A stretch of 64,000 nt of DNA from Dyella telluris (GTDB taxonomy: Bacteria > Pseudomonadota > Gammaproteobacteria > Xanthomonadales > Rhodanobacteraceae): contig NZ_CP060412.1 in the NCBI RefSeq assembly GCF_014297575.1, positions 930,001 to 994,000 of the forward strand, written 5' to 3'. Every line of letters begins with the position of its first letter. Positions within the stretch are counted from its first letter, which is position 1. The notes beneath the pieces were generated by a model. That model searched no databases. It was not told the origin of the DNA and saw only the letters and a program-made list of their open reading frames with translations. Both the position numbers and the translations under genes were made by a program. Below, piece by piece: positions 52,769-62,756 of this stretch.

Positions 52769-53491
52769 ATGAGCGAACCTCTTAAGTACCGCCGTATCCT
52801 GCTCAAACTCTCCGGTGAAGCTCTCATGGGCGAGGCCGATTACGGCATCGACCCCAAGGTTATCGGCCGACTGGCCGACGAGATCATCGAAGTACAGAAA
52901 GCCGGCATCCAGATCGGCGTCGTCATCGGCGGCGGCAACATCTTCCGTGGTGCAGGCCTGGCGGCTGCGGGCATGGACCGCGTCACCGGCGACCACATGG
53001 GCATGCTGGCCACCGTGATGAACGCCCTGGCCATGCAGGACGCCATCGAGCGTCGCGGCGGTTTCGCCCGCGTGATGAGCGCCATCCCGATCCACGATGT
53101 CGCGGAAGACTTCATCCGTCGCCGCGCCACGCGCCACATCGAAAAGGGCCGCATCGTGCTGTTCGCCGCCGGCACCGGCAACCCGTTCTTCACCACCGAC
53201 TCGGCCGCTGCACTGCGTGCCGTGGAAGTGGGCGCGGACCTGCTGCTGAAGGCGACCAAGGTGGATGGCGTGTACACCGCCGATCCGGCCCGCCATGCCG
53301 ACGCCACGCGCTACGACACACTCACCTACGACCAGGTGATCGAGCGCAAGCTCGCCGTGATGGACACGGCCGCCATCGCGCTTTGCCGCGACCATGGCAT
53401 GCCGCTGCGCATCTACGACATGACCGTGCCGGGCAACCTCATGAACATCATGCGCGGCGAACACATCGGCACTCTGGTCAGCGAACACTGA
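52769..53491 (+). CDS. pyrH: UMP kinase
   Basis: A 240-residue amino-acid-kinase-fold enzyme that phosphorylates UMP to UDP. Motifs [60 protein letters not shown] and [20 protein letters not shown] cover the nucleotide and UMP sites. Its position between tsf and frr is the conserved gammaproteobacterial one. GGAG precedes the ATG. Confidence 0.97.
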   Translation: MSEPLKYRRILLKLSGEALMGEADYGIDPKVIGRLADEIIEVQKAGIQIGVVIGGGNIFRGAGLAAAGMDRVTGDHMGMLATVMNALAMQDAIERRGGFARVMSAIPIHDVAEDFIRRRATRHIEKGRIVLFAAGTGNPFFTTDSAAALRAVEVGADLLLKATKVDGVYTADPARHADATRYDTLTYDQVIERKLAVMDTAAIALCRDHGMPLRIYDMTVPGNLMNIMRGEHIGTLVSEH

Positions 53492-53500
53492 CGCTGACCA

Positions 53501-53524
53501 CCCTCTCCCCGCTGCGGGAGAGGG
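53501..53524. other. short intergenic hairpin after pyrH
   Basis: CCCTCTCCCC and CGGGAGAGGG form a hairpin with no T tract. It resembles short dispersed repeats common in this genome type more than a terminator. Confidence 0.45.
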
Positions 53525-53658
53525 TCGACGCGCCGGGCGTGCCATCGCCCGGCAGCGCGCGCGGGTGAAGCCCATCGCAACGCCCGTGCCGCGCCACCCC
53601 AATGCCCCATAGCCCCCTGCTATACTCGCCGGCTTGCACGGTTTGAGGGGTGTTTCCC

Positions 53659-54216
53659 ATGCTTAACGACATCAAGAACGATGCCCAGACCCGCATGGGC
53701 AAGAGCATCGACTCGCTCAGGCACAGCCTGACCCGTCTGCGCACGGGTCGCGCCAGCACCGCGCTGGTGGACGGCATCAAGGTGCCCTACTACGGCTCGG
53801 ACATGCCGCTGAACCAGGTGGCTACGGTCGCCCTGGGCGATTCGCGCTCTATCATCATCACGCCGTTCGAGAAGACCCTGGTGGCTCCGATCGAAAAGGC
53901 CATCATGGCCTCGGACATCGGCATCACGCCCAATACCGCCGGCACCACCATCCGCCTCAACATGCCGCCGCTCACCGAAGAGCGTCGCCGCGAGCTGGCC
54001 AAGCACGTGGCACATGAAGGTGAGGAAGCCAAGATCGCCATCCGCAACGTGCGTCGCGACGCCATGCAGCAGGTCAAGGATCTGCTCAAGGAAAAGCTGA
54101 TCACCGAAGACGATGAGCGCAAGGCCGAAGACGAAATCCAGAAGCTCACCGACCGTTTCGTCAAGGACGTCGACGCCGTCGTGAAGACCAAGGAAGAGGA
54201 GTTGATGGCGCTCTGA
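53659..54216 (+). CDS. frr: ribosome recycling factor
   Basis: A 185-residue factor that splits post-termination ribosomes with EF-G. NDIKNDAQTRMGKSIDSLRH, TGRASTALVDGIKVPYYGS, PNTAGTTIRLNMPPLTEERR and VRRDAMQQVKDLLKEKLI are typical. The internal ATG after three spurious codons was chosen for its GAGG upstream. A TATACT -10-like box lies about 30 bases before, with no good -35. Confidence 0.97.
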   Translation: MLNDIKNDAQTRMGKSIDSLRHSLTRLRTGRASTALVDGIKVPYYGSDMPLNQVATVALGDSRSIIITPFEKTLVAPIEKAIMASDIGITPNTAGTTIRLNMPPLTEERRRELAKHVAHEGEEAKIAIRNVRRDAMQQVKDLLKEKLITEDDERKAEDEIQKLTDRFVKDVDAVVKTKEEELMAL

Positions 54217-54242
54217 GCGCTGTCACTCCGAGTGCCAGCCCC

Positions 54243-54980
54243 ATGACCAGCGCCGATAACGCGCGCATACCGCGCCACATCGCCATCGTGATGGATGGCA
54301 ACGGTCGCTGGGCGAAGCTCCGCCACCGGCCGCGCACGTTCGGCCACAACGCCGGCCGCAAGGCCGTGCGTACCACGGTCGAAGCCTGCCTGCGCCAGGG
54401 CGTCAAGGTACTCACCCTCTTCGCGTTCTCCAGCGAAAACTGGCAGCGTCCACAGGATGAAGTCGGCGCGTTGATGGAACTGTTCGTGCGTGCGCTCGAC
54501 AAGGAAGTGGACGAGCTGCACGGCAATGGTGTGCGCCTGCGCTTCGTCGGCGACCTGGCCAGTTTCGAGCCGGGCCTGCGCCAGCGCATGCTGGCCGCCA
54601 TGGCGCGTACCGCCGGCAACGATGCCCTGCACCTCAACGTGGCCGTGAGCTACGGCGGTCGCTGGGACATCGTGCAGGCTGCACGCAAGGCTGCCGAATC
54701 GGTGGCACGTGGCGAGCTGCGCGCCGAAGAGATCGACGAGAACCTGCTTGGCCATTTCATGTGCCTGGCCGACCTGCCGCCGCTGGACCTGTTCATCCGC
54801 ACGGGTGGCGAGTGCCGCGTCAGCAACTTCCTGTTGTGGCAGCTTGCCTACGCAGAGCTGCACTTTACCGATACCCTGTGGCCGGACTTCGACGAGGCCA
54901 GCCTGAAGAGCGCCATCGACGATTACGCCCGCCGCGAACGCCGCTTCGGCAAGACCGGCGAACAAGTCGCAAAAGCATGA
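54243..54980 (+). CDS. uppS: undecaprenyl pyrophosphate synthase
   Basis: A 245-residue cis-prenyltransferase making the C55 carrier lipid for peptidoglycan and O-antigen. Motifs HIAIVMDGNGRWAK (catalytic Asp), LTLFAFSSENWQRP, VAVSYGGRWDIVQAA and DLFIRTGGECRVSNFLLWQL are in order. It lies 26 bases after frr and 13 before cdsA. Confidence 0.97.
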   Translation: MTSADNARIPRHIAIVMDGNGRWAKLRHRPRTFGHNAGRKAVRTTVEACLRQGVKVLTLFAFSSENWQRPQDEVGALMELFVRALDKEVDELHGNGVRLRFVGDLASFEPGLRQRMLAAMARTAGNDALHLNVAVSYGGRWDIVQAARKAAESVARGELRAEEIDENLLGHFMCLADLPPLDLFIRTGGECRVSNFLLWQLAYAELHFTDTLWPDFDEASLKSAIDDYARRERRFGKTGEQVAKA

Positions 54981-54993
54981 GCCAAGGACACTG

Positions 54994-55812
54994 ATGCTGC
55001 TCCAGCGCACCCTCACCGCACTGCTGCTTGCTCCGCTGGTGATCCTGATGATCCTGCTGGCGCCCACGGGCGTCTTCGCAGCGCTCGTGGCCATCGCCTT
55101 CCTGGGCGCCATGTGGGAATGGACCCGCCTGTCCGGCCTCAAGGACACCGTGCCGCGCACTGCCCTGCTGGCGCTTACCGTCATCGTGCTGGTGCTGTGC
55201 TGGCTGGTCCGCGGCAGCGTCTGGTGGCCGGTGCTGATCGGCGCAGGCGTGGGCTGGTGGATCGTGGTGTGCCAGTGGCTGCGCCACTTTGCCTTCGGCG
55301 CGGCGCCCACGCGTGAAAACAGACTGATGAAGCTCGGCGCGGGCTTCCTGGTGATCGTGCCGGCCTGGGTGGCCGTGGTGACCATCCACGGCTCGACCGA
55401 GTGCGGCAACTGGTGGACCCTGCTTGCCCTCTTCGTGGTGTGGGCGGCCGATATCGGCGCCTACTTCAGCGGCCGCCAGTTCGGCCGCCGCAAGCTGGCC
55501 CCCACCATCAGCCCGGGCAAGACCTGGGCAGGCGTCTACGGCGCCTTCGTGGCCGGTGCCATCGTCACCGTGGCCGGCGGCATGCTGCTTGGCGTGTCGG
55601 GTGGCAAGCTGGCCGGCCTGCTGGTGCTGTCGGTGTTCACCGTGATCGCCTCCATCGTGGGCGACCTGCTGGAAAGCCTGATGAAGCGCCACGCGGCCGT
55701 GAAGGACTCCGGCAACCTGTTCCCCGGCCATGGCGGCCTGCTTGACCGGTTGGACAGCGTCTTCGCCGCCATGCCCGTGTTCGCCGCCGGCCTGCTGCTG
55801 CTCGGCCTATGA
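54994..55812 (+). CDS. cdsA: phosphatidate cytidylyltransferase
   Basis: A 272-residue membrane enzyme that makes CDP-diacylglycerol, with about eight hydrophobic helices. The signature near the C-terminus, [19 protein letters not shown] then [14 protein letters not shown], is complete, including the metal-binding D and the H-G-G. Its stop overlaps the dxr ATG (ATGA). Confidence 0.97.
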   Translation: MLLQRTLTALLLAPLVILMILLAPTGVFAALVAIAFLGAMWEWTRLSGLKDTVPRTALLALTVIVLVLCWLVRGSVWWPVLIGAGVGWWIVVCQWLRHFAFGAAPTRENRLMKLGAGFLVIVPAWVAVVTIHGSTECGNWWTLLALFVVWAADIGAYFSGRQFGRRKLAPTISPGKTWAGVYGAFVAGAIVTVAGGMLLGVSGGKLAGLLVLSVFTVIASIVGDLLESLMKRHAAVKDSGNLFPGHGGLLDRLDSVFAAMPVFAAGLLLLGL

Positions 55813-56996
55813 GCCCGGGGCTTCGCCAGGTCGCCGTGCTCGGCGCCACCGGCTCCATTGGCGGCAGCACGCTGGACGTCATCGCGCGCCACCCGGACCG
55901 ATTCCGCGCCACCGTACTTACCGCCCACAGCAACGTTGCCGCACTAGCGGAGCTGTGCACGCGCTTCCGCCCTGAGCTTGCCGTCATCGCCGATCCGGCG
56001 CTGGAAGCCGAGCTGGCGCGTCGCCTTGCCGCCGCTGGCGTGCGCTGCGATATCGCCAGCGGCCACGACGCCATCACCCAGGCGGTTTCCGGCACGCTGT
56101 GCGACACGGTGGTGGCCGCCATTGTCGGTGCCGCAGGCCTCGATTCCACGCTGGCCGCCGCACGTACGGGCAAGCGCCTGCTGCTGGCGAACAAGGAATC
56201 CATCGTGATGGCCGGCGCATTGCTGCTGGAGGCGCTGGCCGCCGGCGGTGGCGAGCTGATTCCGGTGGACTCGGAACACAACGCCATCTTCCAGTGCCTG
56301 CCCGGCGGCCGACCCAATCTGGCGGCCAGTGGCGTGCGCCGCCTCATCCTCACGGCGTCCGGCGGGCCATTCCGCGGGCGCACGCGTGCCGACCTGGCTG
56401 GTGTCACCCCGGAACAGGCCTGCAAGCACCCCAACTGGGTGATGGGCCGCAAGATTTCGGTGGATTCGGCCACCTTGATGAACAAAGGCCTCGAGGTGAT
56501 CGAGGCGCACCACCTGTTCGGCGCCGCCCCGGACCTGATCGACGTGCTGGTTCACCCGCAGAGCCTGGTGCACTCGCTGGTGGAGTACGTGGACGGCTCG
56601 GTGCTCGCCCAGCTGGGCAACCCGGACATGCGCACGGCGATCGCCCATGCGCTTGCCTGGCCGACCCGCATCGACGCGGGCGTGGCCCCGCTGGACCTGG
56701 CTGCCTGTGCCCCGCTGGCTTTCCAGCAGCCGGACCTGGACACGTTCCGCTGCCTTGCACTGGCCTTCCAGGCGCTGCGCGCTGGCGGCGATGCCACGGC
56801 CATCCTCAACGCCGCCAATGAAATCGCCGTGGACGCCTTCCTGGCCGGCGGCCTCCCCTTCCTCGGCATTGCCGATCTCGTCGAGAGCGTACTTACGGAA
56901 CTGCCGCCGCAAGCTGTGGTCGATGTCCAGACCCTGAATGAACGCGACCGGATGGCCCGAGAGGCCGCCCGCCGCATCCTTCGCAACGCGTGCTGA
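55809..56996 (+). CDS. dxr: 1-deoxy-D-xylulose 5-phosphate reductoisomerase
   Basis: A 395-residue NADPH-dependent enzyme of the MEP isoprenoid pathway. [20 protein letters not shown] is the NADPH fold, [30 protein letters not shown] and [10 protein letters not shown] are the metal/substrate loops, and [20 protein letters not shown] is also typical. Together with uppS it links isoprenoid supply and use in one operon. Confidence 0.97.
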   Translation: MSPGLRQVAVLGATGSIGGSTLDVIARHPDRFRATVLTAHSNVAALAELCTRFRPELAVIADPALEAELARRLAAAGVRCDIASGHDAITQAVSGTLCDTVVAAIVGAAGLDSTLAAARTGKRLLLANKESIVMAGALLLEALAAGGGELIPVDSEHNAIFQCLPGGRPNLAASGVRRLILTASGGPFRGRTRADLAGVTPEQACKHPNWVMGRKISVDSATLMNKGLEVIEAHHLFGAAPDLIDVLVHPQSLVHSLVEYVDGSVLAQLGNPDMRTAIAHALAWPTRIDAGVAPLDLAACAPLAFQQPDLDTFRCLALAFQALRAGGDATAILNAANEIAVDAFLAGGLPFLGIADLVESVLTELPPQAVVDVQTLNERDRMAREAARRILRNAC

Positions 56997-57018
56997 CAAG
57001 CCTGATAAGCTCTTACCG

Positions 57019-58365
57019 ATGAATAGTGTATTTGGCTCAGTGTTTTGGTTGCTCGTCACGCTCGGCGTGCTGGTGACCTTTCACGAATTTGGACACTACT
57101 GGGTAGCACGGCGCTGCGGCGTCAAGGTGCTGCGTTTCTCCGTGGGCTTCGGCAAGGCCATCTGGAAGCGCATCGGCAAGGACGGCACCGAGTACCAGGT
57201 CGCCATGATCCCGCTGGGCGGCTACGTGAAGATGCTCGACGCCCGCGAGGGCGAGGTCGATCCCGCACTGGCCGGCCAGGAGTTCACCGGCAAGCCAGTG
57301 TGGCAGCGCATCGCCATCGTAGCGGCCGGCCCCGGCTTCAATCTGATCTTCACCCTCTTCGCGTTCTGGCTGATGTTCCTGGTGGGCAAGCCGGACGTGG
57401 CCCCTGTCATCGCCGCCGCGCCGCAGAGCATCGCCGCCGAAGCCGGCGTGCACACGGGCGATCGCATCCTGAGCGTCGACGGCCACGCCGTGGCAACCTG
57501 GAGCGACTCCATGGACGCCATCGTCAACGGCCTGCTCGGCCGTGACCCGCTGCCTGTGCAGGTACGCGGCACCGATGGCACCACGCGCAACCTGGTGCTG
57601 CCGCTCAATCAGCTCCCGGCCGGCCAGGACATTGGCCAATACCTCGACAAGCTGGGCCTGAAGCTTGCGCCGTCGCCCGCCATCGTGGGCAATGTGCTGG
57701 CGGGCAAGCCCGCCGCCAGCGGCGGCATGCAGGGCGGCGATCGCATCGTGAGCCTCAACGGCACGGCCATCGAAAGTTTCGAGCAGTTCCAGCGCATGGT
57801 GCCGCAGGAAGCCGTCAAGTCGCCCACGCTGGCCATCGTGGTGGAGCGCGCCGGCAAGACGGTGCCGCTATCCATCACAGCGCGCATGGAGTCACTGGAA
57901 GGCCAGCCGAGCGCCTGGGTGATCGGCGTGAAGTTCGCCGAGCGCGAACAGGCCATCCTTCGCTACGGCCCCCTGAAAGCCATGCAGGCCTCGCTGGAAA
58001 CCACCTGGAACAGCGCCGCCTCCACCTTCAACATGATCGGCAAGATGCTGACCGGACAGGCTTCCACCAAGAACCTTTCCGGCGTGATCGGTATCGCCCA
58101 GGTCGCCAATGCGTCGGCCAGCATGGGGGTCGGCTGGTTCTTCAGCTTCCTTGCGCTGGTGTCGCTAAGTCTTGCGATCCTCAACCTCATGCCTATTCCC
58201 GTCTTGGACGGTGGTTGGCTGCTGTATTACCTTATTGAGTTGGTCAAGGGCAGCCCCGTCAGCGAACGCACCATGATGGCCGGTCAGTATGTCGGCCTGG
58301 TCATGCTGTTCACGTTGATGGGATTGGCTTTCTACAACGACATCCATCGCTTCCTGCCTTCGTGA
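57019..58365 (+). CDS. rseP: RseP site-2 zinc metalloprotease
   Basis: A 448-residue intramembrane protease that cleaves anti-sigma factors such as RseA. The zinc site H-E-F-G-H is in VTFHEFGHYWVARRCG, and the third ligand is in LNLMPIPVLDGGWL near the C-terminus. Two PDZ domains lie between (about residues 115-300, each with a G-G/A-Q-G-D-R-I type loop). The ATG after a short unused upstream frame was chosen. It is followed by bamA 217 bases later. Confidence 0.96.
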   Translation: MNSVFGSVFWLLVTLGVLVTFHEFGHYWVARRCGVKVLRFSVGFGKAIWKRIGKDGTEYQVAMIPLGGYVKMLDAREGEVDPALAGQEFTGKPVWQRIAIVAAGPGFNLIFTLFAFWLMFLVGKPDVAPVIAAAPQSIAAEAGVHTGDRILSVDGHAVATWSDSMDAIVNGLLGRDPLPVQVRGTDGTTRNLVLPLNQLPAGQDIGQYLDKLGLKLAPSPAIVGNVLAGKPAASGGMQGGDRIVSLNGTAIESFEQFQRMVPQEAVKSPTLAIVVERAGKTVPLSITARMESLEGQPSAWVIGVKFAEREQAILRYGPLKAMQASLETTWNSAASTFNMIGKMLTGQASTKNLSGVIGIAQVANASASMGVGWFFSFLALVSLSLAILNLMPIPVLDGGWLLYYLIELVKGSPVSERTMMAGQYVGLVMLFTLMGLAFYNDIHRFLPS

Positions 58366-58582
58366 CGCGCGGCGGCTTTTTCGAAAGTCGCGCGATGTCC
58401 GAAGGACAGGCGTATCTGCAGCGTGCGCATGCCAGCGCTTTGCGACAGGTACGTGGCGGTGGTTTACCCGGCGCATCTGGGGAAGATGCAAGCACCCTTT
58501 CAAGGCTGGGCTAGTCCTGGCTTCACGTATTGATCGGGACGGCCCAGGCCGCCCTATCGGAATAAAACCAACGGAATCGACG

Positions 58583-61042
58583 ATGAAGCGTATCGCCGCC
58601 CTGATCCTGCTTGCCTCACTATCCGCCAATGCCCTCGCGTTCGAGCCGTTCGTCGTTTCCGATATCCGTATCGATGGCCTCAGCCGCATTTCCGCCGGTA
58701 CGGTGCTCAACTACCTGCCCGTCAACCGCGGGGACCGCCTGACCAACGACGGTGCCCAGCGCGCCATCCGCGCCCTGTACCAGACCAAGTTCTTCAGCGA
58801 CGTGGAGATCGACCGCGAAGGTGACATCATGGTCATCAAGGTCGTCGAGCGCCCGTCCATCGCCAAGCTCAGCCTGCGCGGCAACAAGGACATCAAGGAA
58901 GACGATCTGCGCAAGGGCCTGAAGGAGATCGGCCTGTCCGAAGGCGAAACCTTCGACCGCCTCTCGCTGGATCGCGTGCAGCAGGAACTGGTGCGCCAGT
59001 ACTACAACCGCGGCAAGTACAACGTGTCGGTCGACCCGCACGTGACCCAGCTTGATCGCAACCGCGTGGCCATCGATATCGAGATCCGCGAAGGCAAGGT
59101 CGCGAAGATCAAGGAAATCAATATCGTCGGCAACAAGGCGTTCACCGACAAGGACATCCGCACGGGCTTCGAGTCGTCGACCTCCAACTGGATGTCGTGG
59201 TACTCGAAGGACGACCAGTACTCGCGTGAAAAGCTCTCCGGTGACCTGGAAAAGCTGCAGTCCTACTACATGGACCGCGGCTACGCCGACTTCGGCGTCG
59301 ACTCCACGCAGGTGACCATCGCGCCGGACAAGCGCTCGATGTACATCGCCGCCAGCGTCAAGGAAGGCGACATCTACACCATCTCCGAAGTGCACCTGCT
59401 CGGCGAGCTGATCCTCCCCGAGGAGTCGCTGCACCAGCTGGTGTACGTGCACAAGGGCGATACCTTCAACCGCAAGGCCATCGAGGCAAGCACCAATTCG
59501 ATCAAGAGCATCCTGGCCAGCATCGGTTATGCGTTCGCCAAGGTGACGCCGGTGCCGAAGCTGGACAAGGACAAGCGCACCGTCGACCTCACGCTCTACA
59601 TCGAGCCGGGCAAGCGCGTGTACGTGCGCCGCGTGATCTTCCAGGGCAACACCCGCACGGAAGACGACGTGATGCGCCGCGAAATGCGCCAGCTGGAAGG
59701 CAGCTGGTTCTCGCAGCCGGCCATCGACCGCTCCAAGATCCGTCTGCAGCGCCTGGGCTACTTCAAGACCGTCAACATCGACAAGGCACTGGTGCCGGGC
59801 ACCGAAGACCAGGTCGACCTGACCGTGAAGGTGGAAGAACAGTCCGCCGGCAGCCTGATGTTCGGCGTGGGCTACTCGCAGTACTCGGGCATCATCCTGT
59901 CCGCGTCGGTGTCGCAGAACAACTTCCTGGGCACCGGTGACAGCTTCACCGTGGGCGCGTCGCGCAGCGACTACTCCACCGCCATCAATGCCAGCTACTT
60001 CAACCCGTACCTCACCGACAGCGGCGTGGGTATCGGTTACAACGTCGGTTACACCAAGAGCAATTACGGCGACACCAACAGCGACTTCGTGAACTACGAA
60101 AGCTCGCTGAAGTCGTTCTCCAGCTTCCTGAGCTTCCCGATTTCCGAAACGGACAACATCCGCGCCGGCCTGGGCATCAGCAGCAACAAGATCAACCTCA
60201 GCTACCAGTACTACGACACCAACGGCAACATCCAGACGGCCAATTACTCGCCGCAGATCCTGATCGACTATCAGAATGCGCTGGGTCACCAGACCATCCA
60301 CACCTGGGACGCCACGCTGGGCTGGAACCACGACACCCGCAACGGCTACTGGGCACCCACGCGCGGTGGCCTGATCTCGCTGTCGACCGACATCGCCCTG
60401 CCCGGCTCCACCGTGCAGTACTACAAGATCATGGGCGAGGCGAACCATTACTGGCCGATCGGCAAGGGCTTCGTGCTGTACCTGGACGGTCAGGTCGGCT
60501 ACGGCCAGACCTATGGCCAGACCTTCGAATACGGCAGCGAAGACGGCATCTACCAGGCGGGCCAGAAGATCACCTACCCGTTCTGGGAGAACTTCTACTC
60601 CGGCGGCGTGCGTGACGTGCGCGGCTTCCAGGACAACACCCTGGGTCCCCGTGTCTGCGTGGGCACCACCACGGATGCGAACGGCAAGACCGTGCCGATC
60701 ACCCCGTCGGCGAACGGCACCTGTGCCGGCAGCGTGTACAGCTACGCGCAGCCGCTGGGTGGCGCATTCAAGGTGCTGGGCACGGCCGAGCTCTATCTGC
60801 CGCTGCCGTTCCTGAAGGACATCAACACCGCCCGCGTGTCGTGGTTCGTGGACGTGGGTAACGCCTACGAGACCTACTCCAGCTTCACGGCCAAGACGCT
60901 GCGCGTGTCGACCGGTATCTCGCTGCACTGGCAGGCGCCGATCGGCCCGCTGATCATCAACTTTGCCGTGCCGCTGCGCACGCAGGCGGATGACGGCCAT
61001 TACGAAGAGCGCATCCAGTTCACCTTCGGCAGCCAGTTCTGA
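58583..61042 (+). CDS. bamA: outer membrane protein assembly factor BamA
   Basis: An 819-residue Omp85 protein that inserts beta-barrel proteins into the outer membrane. The signal peptide MKRIAALILLASLSANALAF is followed by five POTRA domains (about residues 24-420, each with a G-N-x-R/K-type turn) and a C-terminal barrel ending in FGSQF. The barrel contains the R-G-F motif VRDVRGFQDNTLGP. Between rseP and bamA are 217 bases without a clear promoter. A perfect terminator follows. Confidence 0.97.
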   Translation: MKRIAALILLASLSANALAFEPFVVSDIRIDGLSRISAGTVLNYLPVNRGDRLTNDGAQRAIRALYQTKFFSDVEIDREGDIMVIKVVERPSIAKLSLRGNKDIKEDDLRKGLKEIGLSEGETFDRLSLDRVQQELVRQYYNRGKYNVSVDPHVTQLDRNRVAIDIEIREGKVAKIKEINIVGNKAFTDKDIRTGFESSTSNWMSWYSKDDQYSREKLSGDLEKLQSYYMDRGYADFGVDSTQVTIAPDKRSMYIAASVKEGDIYTISEVHLLGELILPEESLHQLVYVHKGDTFNRKAIEASTNSIKSILASIGYAFAKVTPVPKLDKDKRTVDLTLYIEPGKRVYVRRVIFQGNTRTEDDVMRREMRQLEGSWFSQPAIDRSKIRLQRLGYFKTVNIDKALVPGTEDQVDLTVKVEEQSAGSLMFGVGYSQYSGIILSASVSQNNFLGTGDSFTVGASRSDYSTAINASYFNPYLTDSGVGIGYNVGYTKSNYGDTNSDFVNYESSLKSFSSFLSFPISETDNIRAGLGISSNKINLSYQYYDTNGNIQTANYSPQILIDYQNALGHQTIHTWDATLGWNHDTRNGYWAPTRGGLISLSTDIALPGSTVQYYKIMGEANHYWPIGKGFVLYLDGQVGYGQTYGQTFEYGSEDGIYQAGQKITYPFWENFYSGGVRDVRGFQDNTLGPRVCVGTTTDANGKTVPITPSANGTCAGSVYSYAQPLGGAFKVLGTAELYLPLPFLKDINTARVSWFVDVGNAYETYSSFTAKTLRVSTGISLHWQAPIGPLIINFAVPLRTQADDGHYEERIQFTFGSQF

Positions 61043-61068
61043 CGAGCTGAGCGTCAACGGTGGAACAC

Positions 61069-61100
61069 AGAAGGCGCGGCCATGCCGCGCCTTCTTTTTG
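61069..61100 (+). terminator. terminator after bamA
   Basis: AGAAGGCGCGGC-CAT-GCCGCGCCTTCT forms a 12-bp stem followed by T5. It separates bamA from lpxD. Confidence 0.93.
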
Positions 61101-61210
61101 CGCCCGGCCGTGGAGCCATCGCCGGCGTGCCTGCACGGCCGTTCCCCGCCATGGTCCGTGGCCACCATCACGGGCGGCCCATCGCCGGGCCCTCGCTCCG
61201 GCCTATTTTT

Positions 61211-61239
61211 TTGATGCCTACACCGGGGCGACCTACAAT
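61211..61239 (+). promoter_or_regulatory. promoter of the lpxD-fabZ-lpxA-lpxB operon
   Basis: TTGATG and TACAAT separated by 17 bases, close to sigma-70 consensus. The start site would be about 16 bases before the lpxD ATG, with GGGAG as ribosome binding site. Directly after the bamA terminator, it makes the lipid A genes an independent unit. Confidence 0.75.
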
Positions 61240-61261
61240 GTCCCGATCGCAGGGAGCTGAC

Positions 61262-62290
61262 ATGAGCGTCTTTCAAACCACCGTATCCGAGCTGGCCGAG
61301 CGCTTTGGCCTTGTCTGCCACGGCGACGGCTCGCGCGCCATCGACGGCGTCGGCACGCTGGCGGGCGCCGGCCCGAGCCAGCTGAGCTTCCTTTCCAACA
61401 GCAAGTACGCCTCGCAGCTGGCCGAGACCCGCGCCGGCGTGGTGGTGATGCGCGAGGAGAACGTAGCCGACAGCCCGGTCACCGCACTGGTCGCCCGCGA
61501 CCCGTACGTGGCCTACGCCAAGATCGCCGCGCTGTTCGAGCGCCTGCCTGCCGCGCCGCAGGGCATCCACCCCACGGCGGTGGTGTCGCCCGGCGCCAGG
61601 GTGGCGCCGACCGCCAGCATCGGCCCGGGCTGCGTGATCGAGGACGGCGCGGTGGTGGAAGACGGCGCCATCCTCGGGCCGCATTGCATCATCGGCCCCG
61701 AGTGCACCGTGGGCGCCCATTGCCGCCTGGTGGCCCGCGTGACCCTGGTCATCCGCGTCACCCTGGGCCAACGGGTGCTGGTGCACCCCGGCGCAGTGAT
61801 CGGCTCGGACGGCTTCGGCCTGGCTTTTGACCGTGACCACTGGATCAAGCTGCCCCAGCTGGGCGGCGTGCGCATCGGCGACGACTGCGAAATCGGCGCC
61901 AATACCACCATCGACCGCGGCGCGCTGGACGACACCGTGCTCGAGGAAGATGTGCGCCTGGACAACCAGATCCAGATCGCCCACAACGTTTACATCGGCG
62001 CACACACGGCCCTGGCCGGCTGCTCCGCCGTGGCCGGCAGCGCCAAGATCGGTCGTTATTGCATGATCGGCGGCAATGCCGGCGTGCTGGGCCATCTCGA
62101 AGTGGCTGACCGGGTTACCATTACCGCCAAGAGCCTGGTTACGCACTCGATCCGCGAGCCTGGCGAATACTCCTCGGGCGTGCCGCTGCAGGAGAACCGC
62201 CAGTGGCGGCGCAACGCAGCCCGATTCAAGCATCTCGACGAATACGCGCGCCGGCTCTCGGCGCTGGAGAAGGACCGCAACAATGAGTGA
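61262..62290 (+). CDS. lpxD: UDP-3-O-acylglucosamine N-acyltransferase
   Basis: A 342-residue hexapeptide-repeat enzyme, the third step of lipid A synthesis, adding the N-linked hydroxyacyl chain. The N-terminal uridine-binding domain contains GAGPSQLSFLSNSKYASQL; the left-handed helix includes HPGAVIGSDGFGLAFDRDHW and NTTIDRGALDDTVLEEDV, with the catalytic His in IQIAHNVYIGAHTALAGC. The last codons overlap fabZ by eight bases. Confidence 0.96.
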   Translation: MSVFQTTVSELAERFGLVCHGDGSRAIDGVGTLAGAGPSQLSFLSNSKYASQLAETRAGVVVMREENVADSPVTALVARDPYVAYAKIAALFERLPAAPQGIHPTAVVSPGARVAPTASIGPGCVIEDGAVVEDGAILGPHCIIGPECTVGAHCRLVARVTLVIRVTLGQRVLVHPGAVIGSDGFGLAFDRDHWIKLPQLGGVRIGDDCEIGANTTIDRGALDDTVLEEDVRLDNQIQIAHNVYIGAHTALAGCSAVAGSAKIGRYCMIGGNAGVLGHLEVADRVTITAKSLVTHSIREPGEYSSGVPLQENRQWRRNAARFKHLDEYARRLSALEKDRNNE

Positions 62291-62756
62291 CCTGACCGTG
62301 CCTTTCCACCTCCCTGTGAACGTGGAACAGATCCAGATGCTGTTGCCACACCGCTACCCGTTCCTGCTGGTCGATCGCCTGATCGAGCTGGTGCCGGACA
62401 AGAGTGCCGTAGCCATCAAGAACGTGACGATGAACGAGCCGTTCTTCCAGGGCCACTTCCCGGGCCACCCGGTGATGCCGGGCGTGCTCATCGTGGAGGC
62501 CATGGCGCAGGCCGCCGGCCTGCTCACGCAGATCTCCAGCCGCCTGAAGGGCACCACGGGCAGTCCGCTGTTCTACCTGGCCAAGGTCGACAACGCGCGT
62601 TTCAACGCGCCGGTGGTGCCGGGCGACCAGCTGCGCCTGGAAGTCGAACTCAAGCGCCTGCTGCGCAGCATGGGCCTGTTCGAAGCGCGCACCCTCGTTG
62701 ACGGCAAGGTCGTGGCCAGCTGCGAACTGATGTGCGCCGCGAGGTCCGACAAATGA
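62283..62756 (+). CDS. fabZ: 3-hydroxyacyl-ACP dehydratase FabZ
   Basis: A 157-residue hotdog-fold dehydratase of fatty-acid synthesis. The catalytic His is in [20 protein letters not shown], with the Glu of [21 protein letters not shown] marks the N-terminus. It overlaps lpxD by eight bases and its stop overlaps the lpxA start (ATGA), so the operon is tightly coupled and balances hydroxyacyl use between phospholipid and lipid A. Confidence 0.97.
   Translation: MSDLTVPFHLPVNVEQIQMLLPHRYPFLLVDRLIELVPDKSAVAIKNVTMNEPFFQGHFPGHPVMPGVLIVEAMAQAAGLLTQISSRLKGTTGSPLFYLAKVDNARFNAPVVPGDQLRLEVELKRLLRSMGLFEARTLVDGKVVASCELMCAARSDK

Noticed and set aside
58619..62233. 1,204-codon open frame on the minus strand
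   Set aside because: It runs antisense through bamA and lpxD, both of which have complete family motifs. It is His/Val/Ala/Asp-rich shadow translation of high-GC codons with no start signal.
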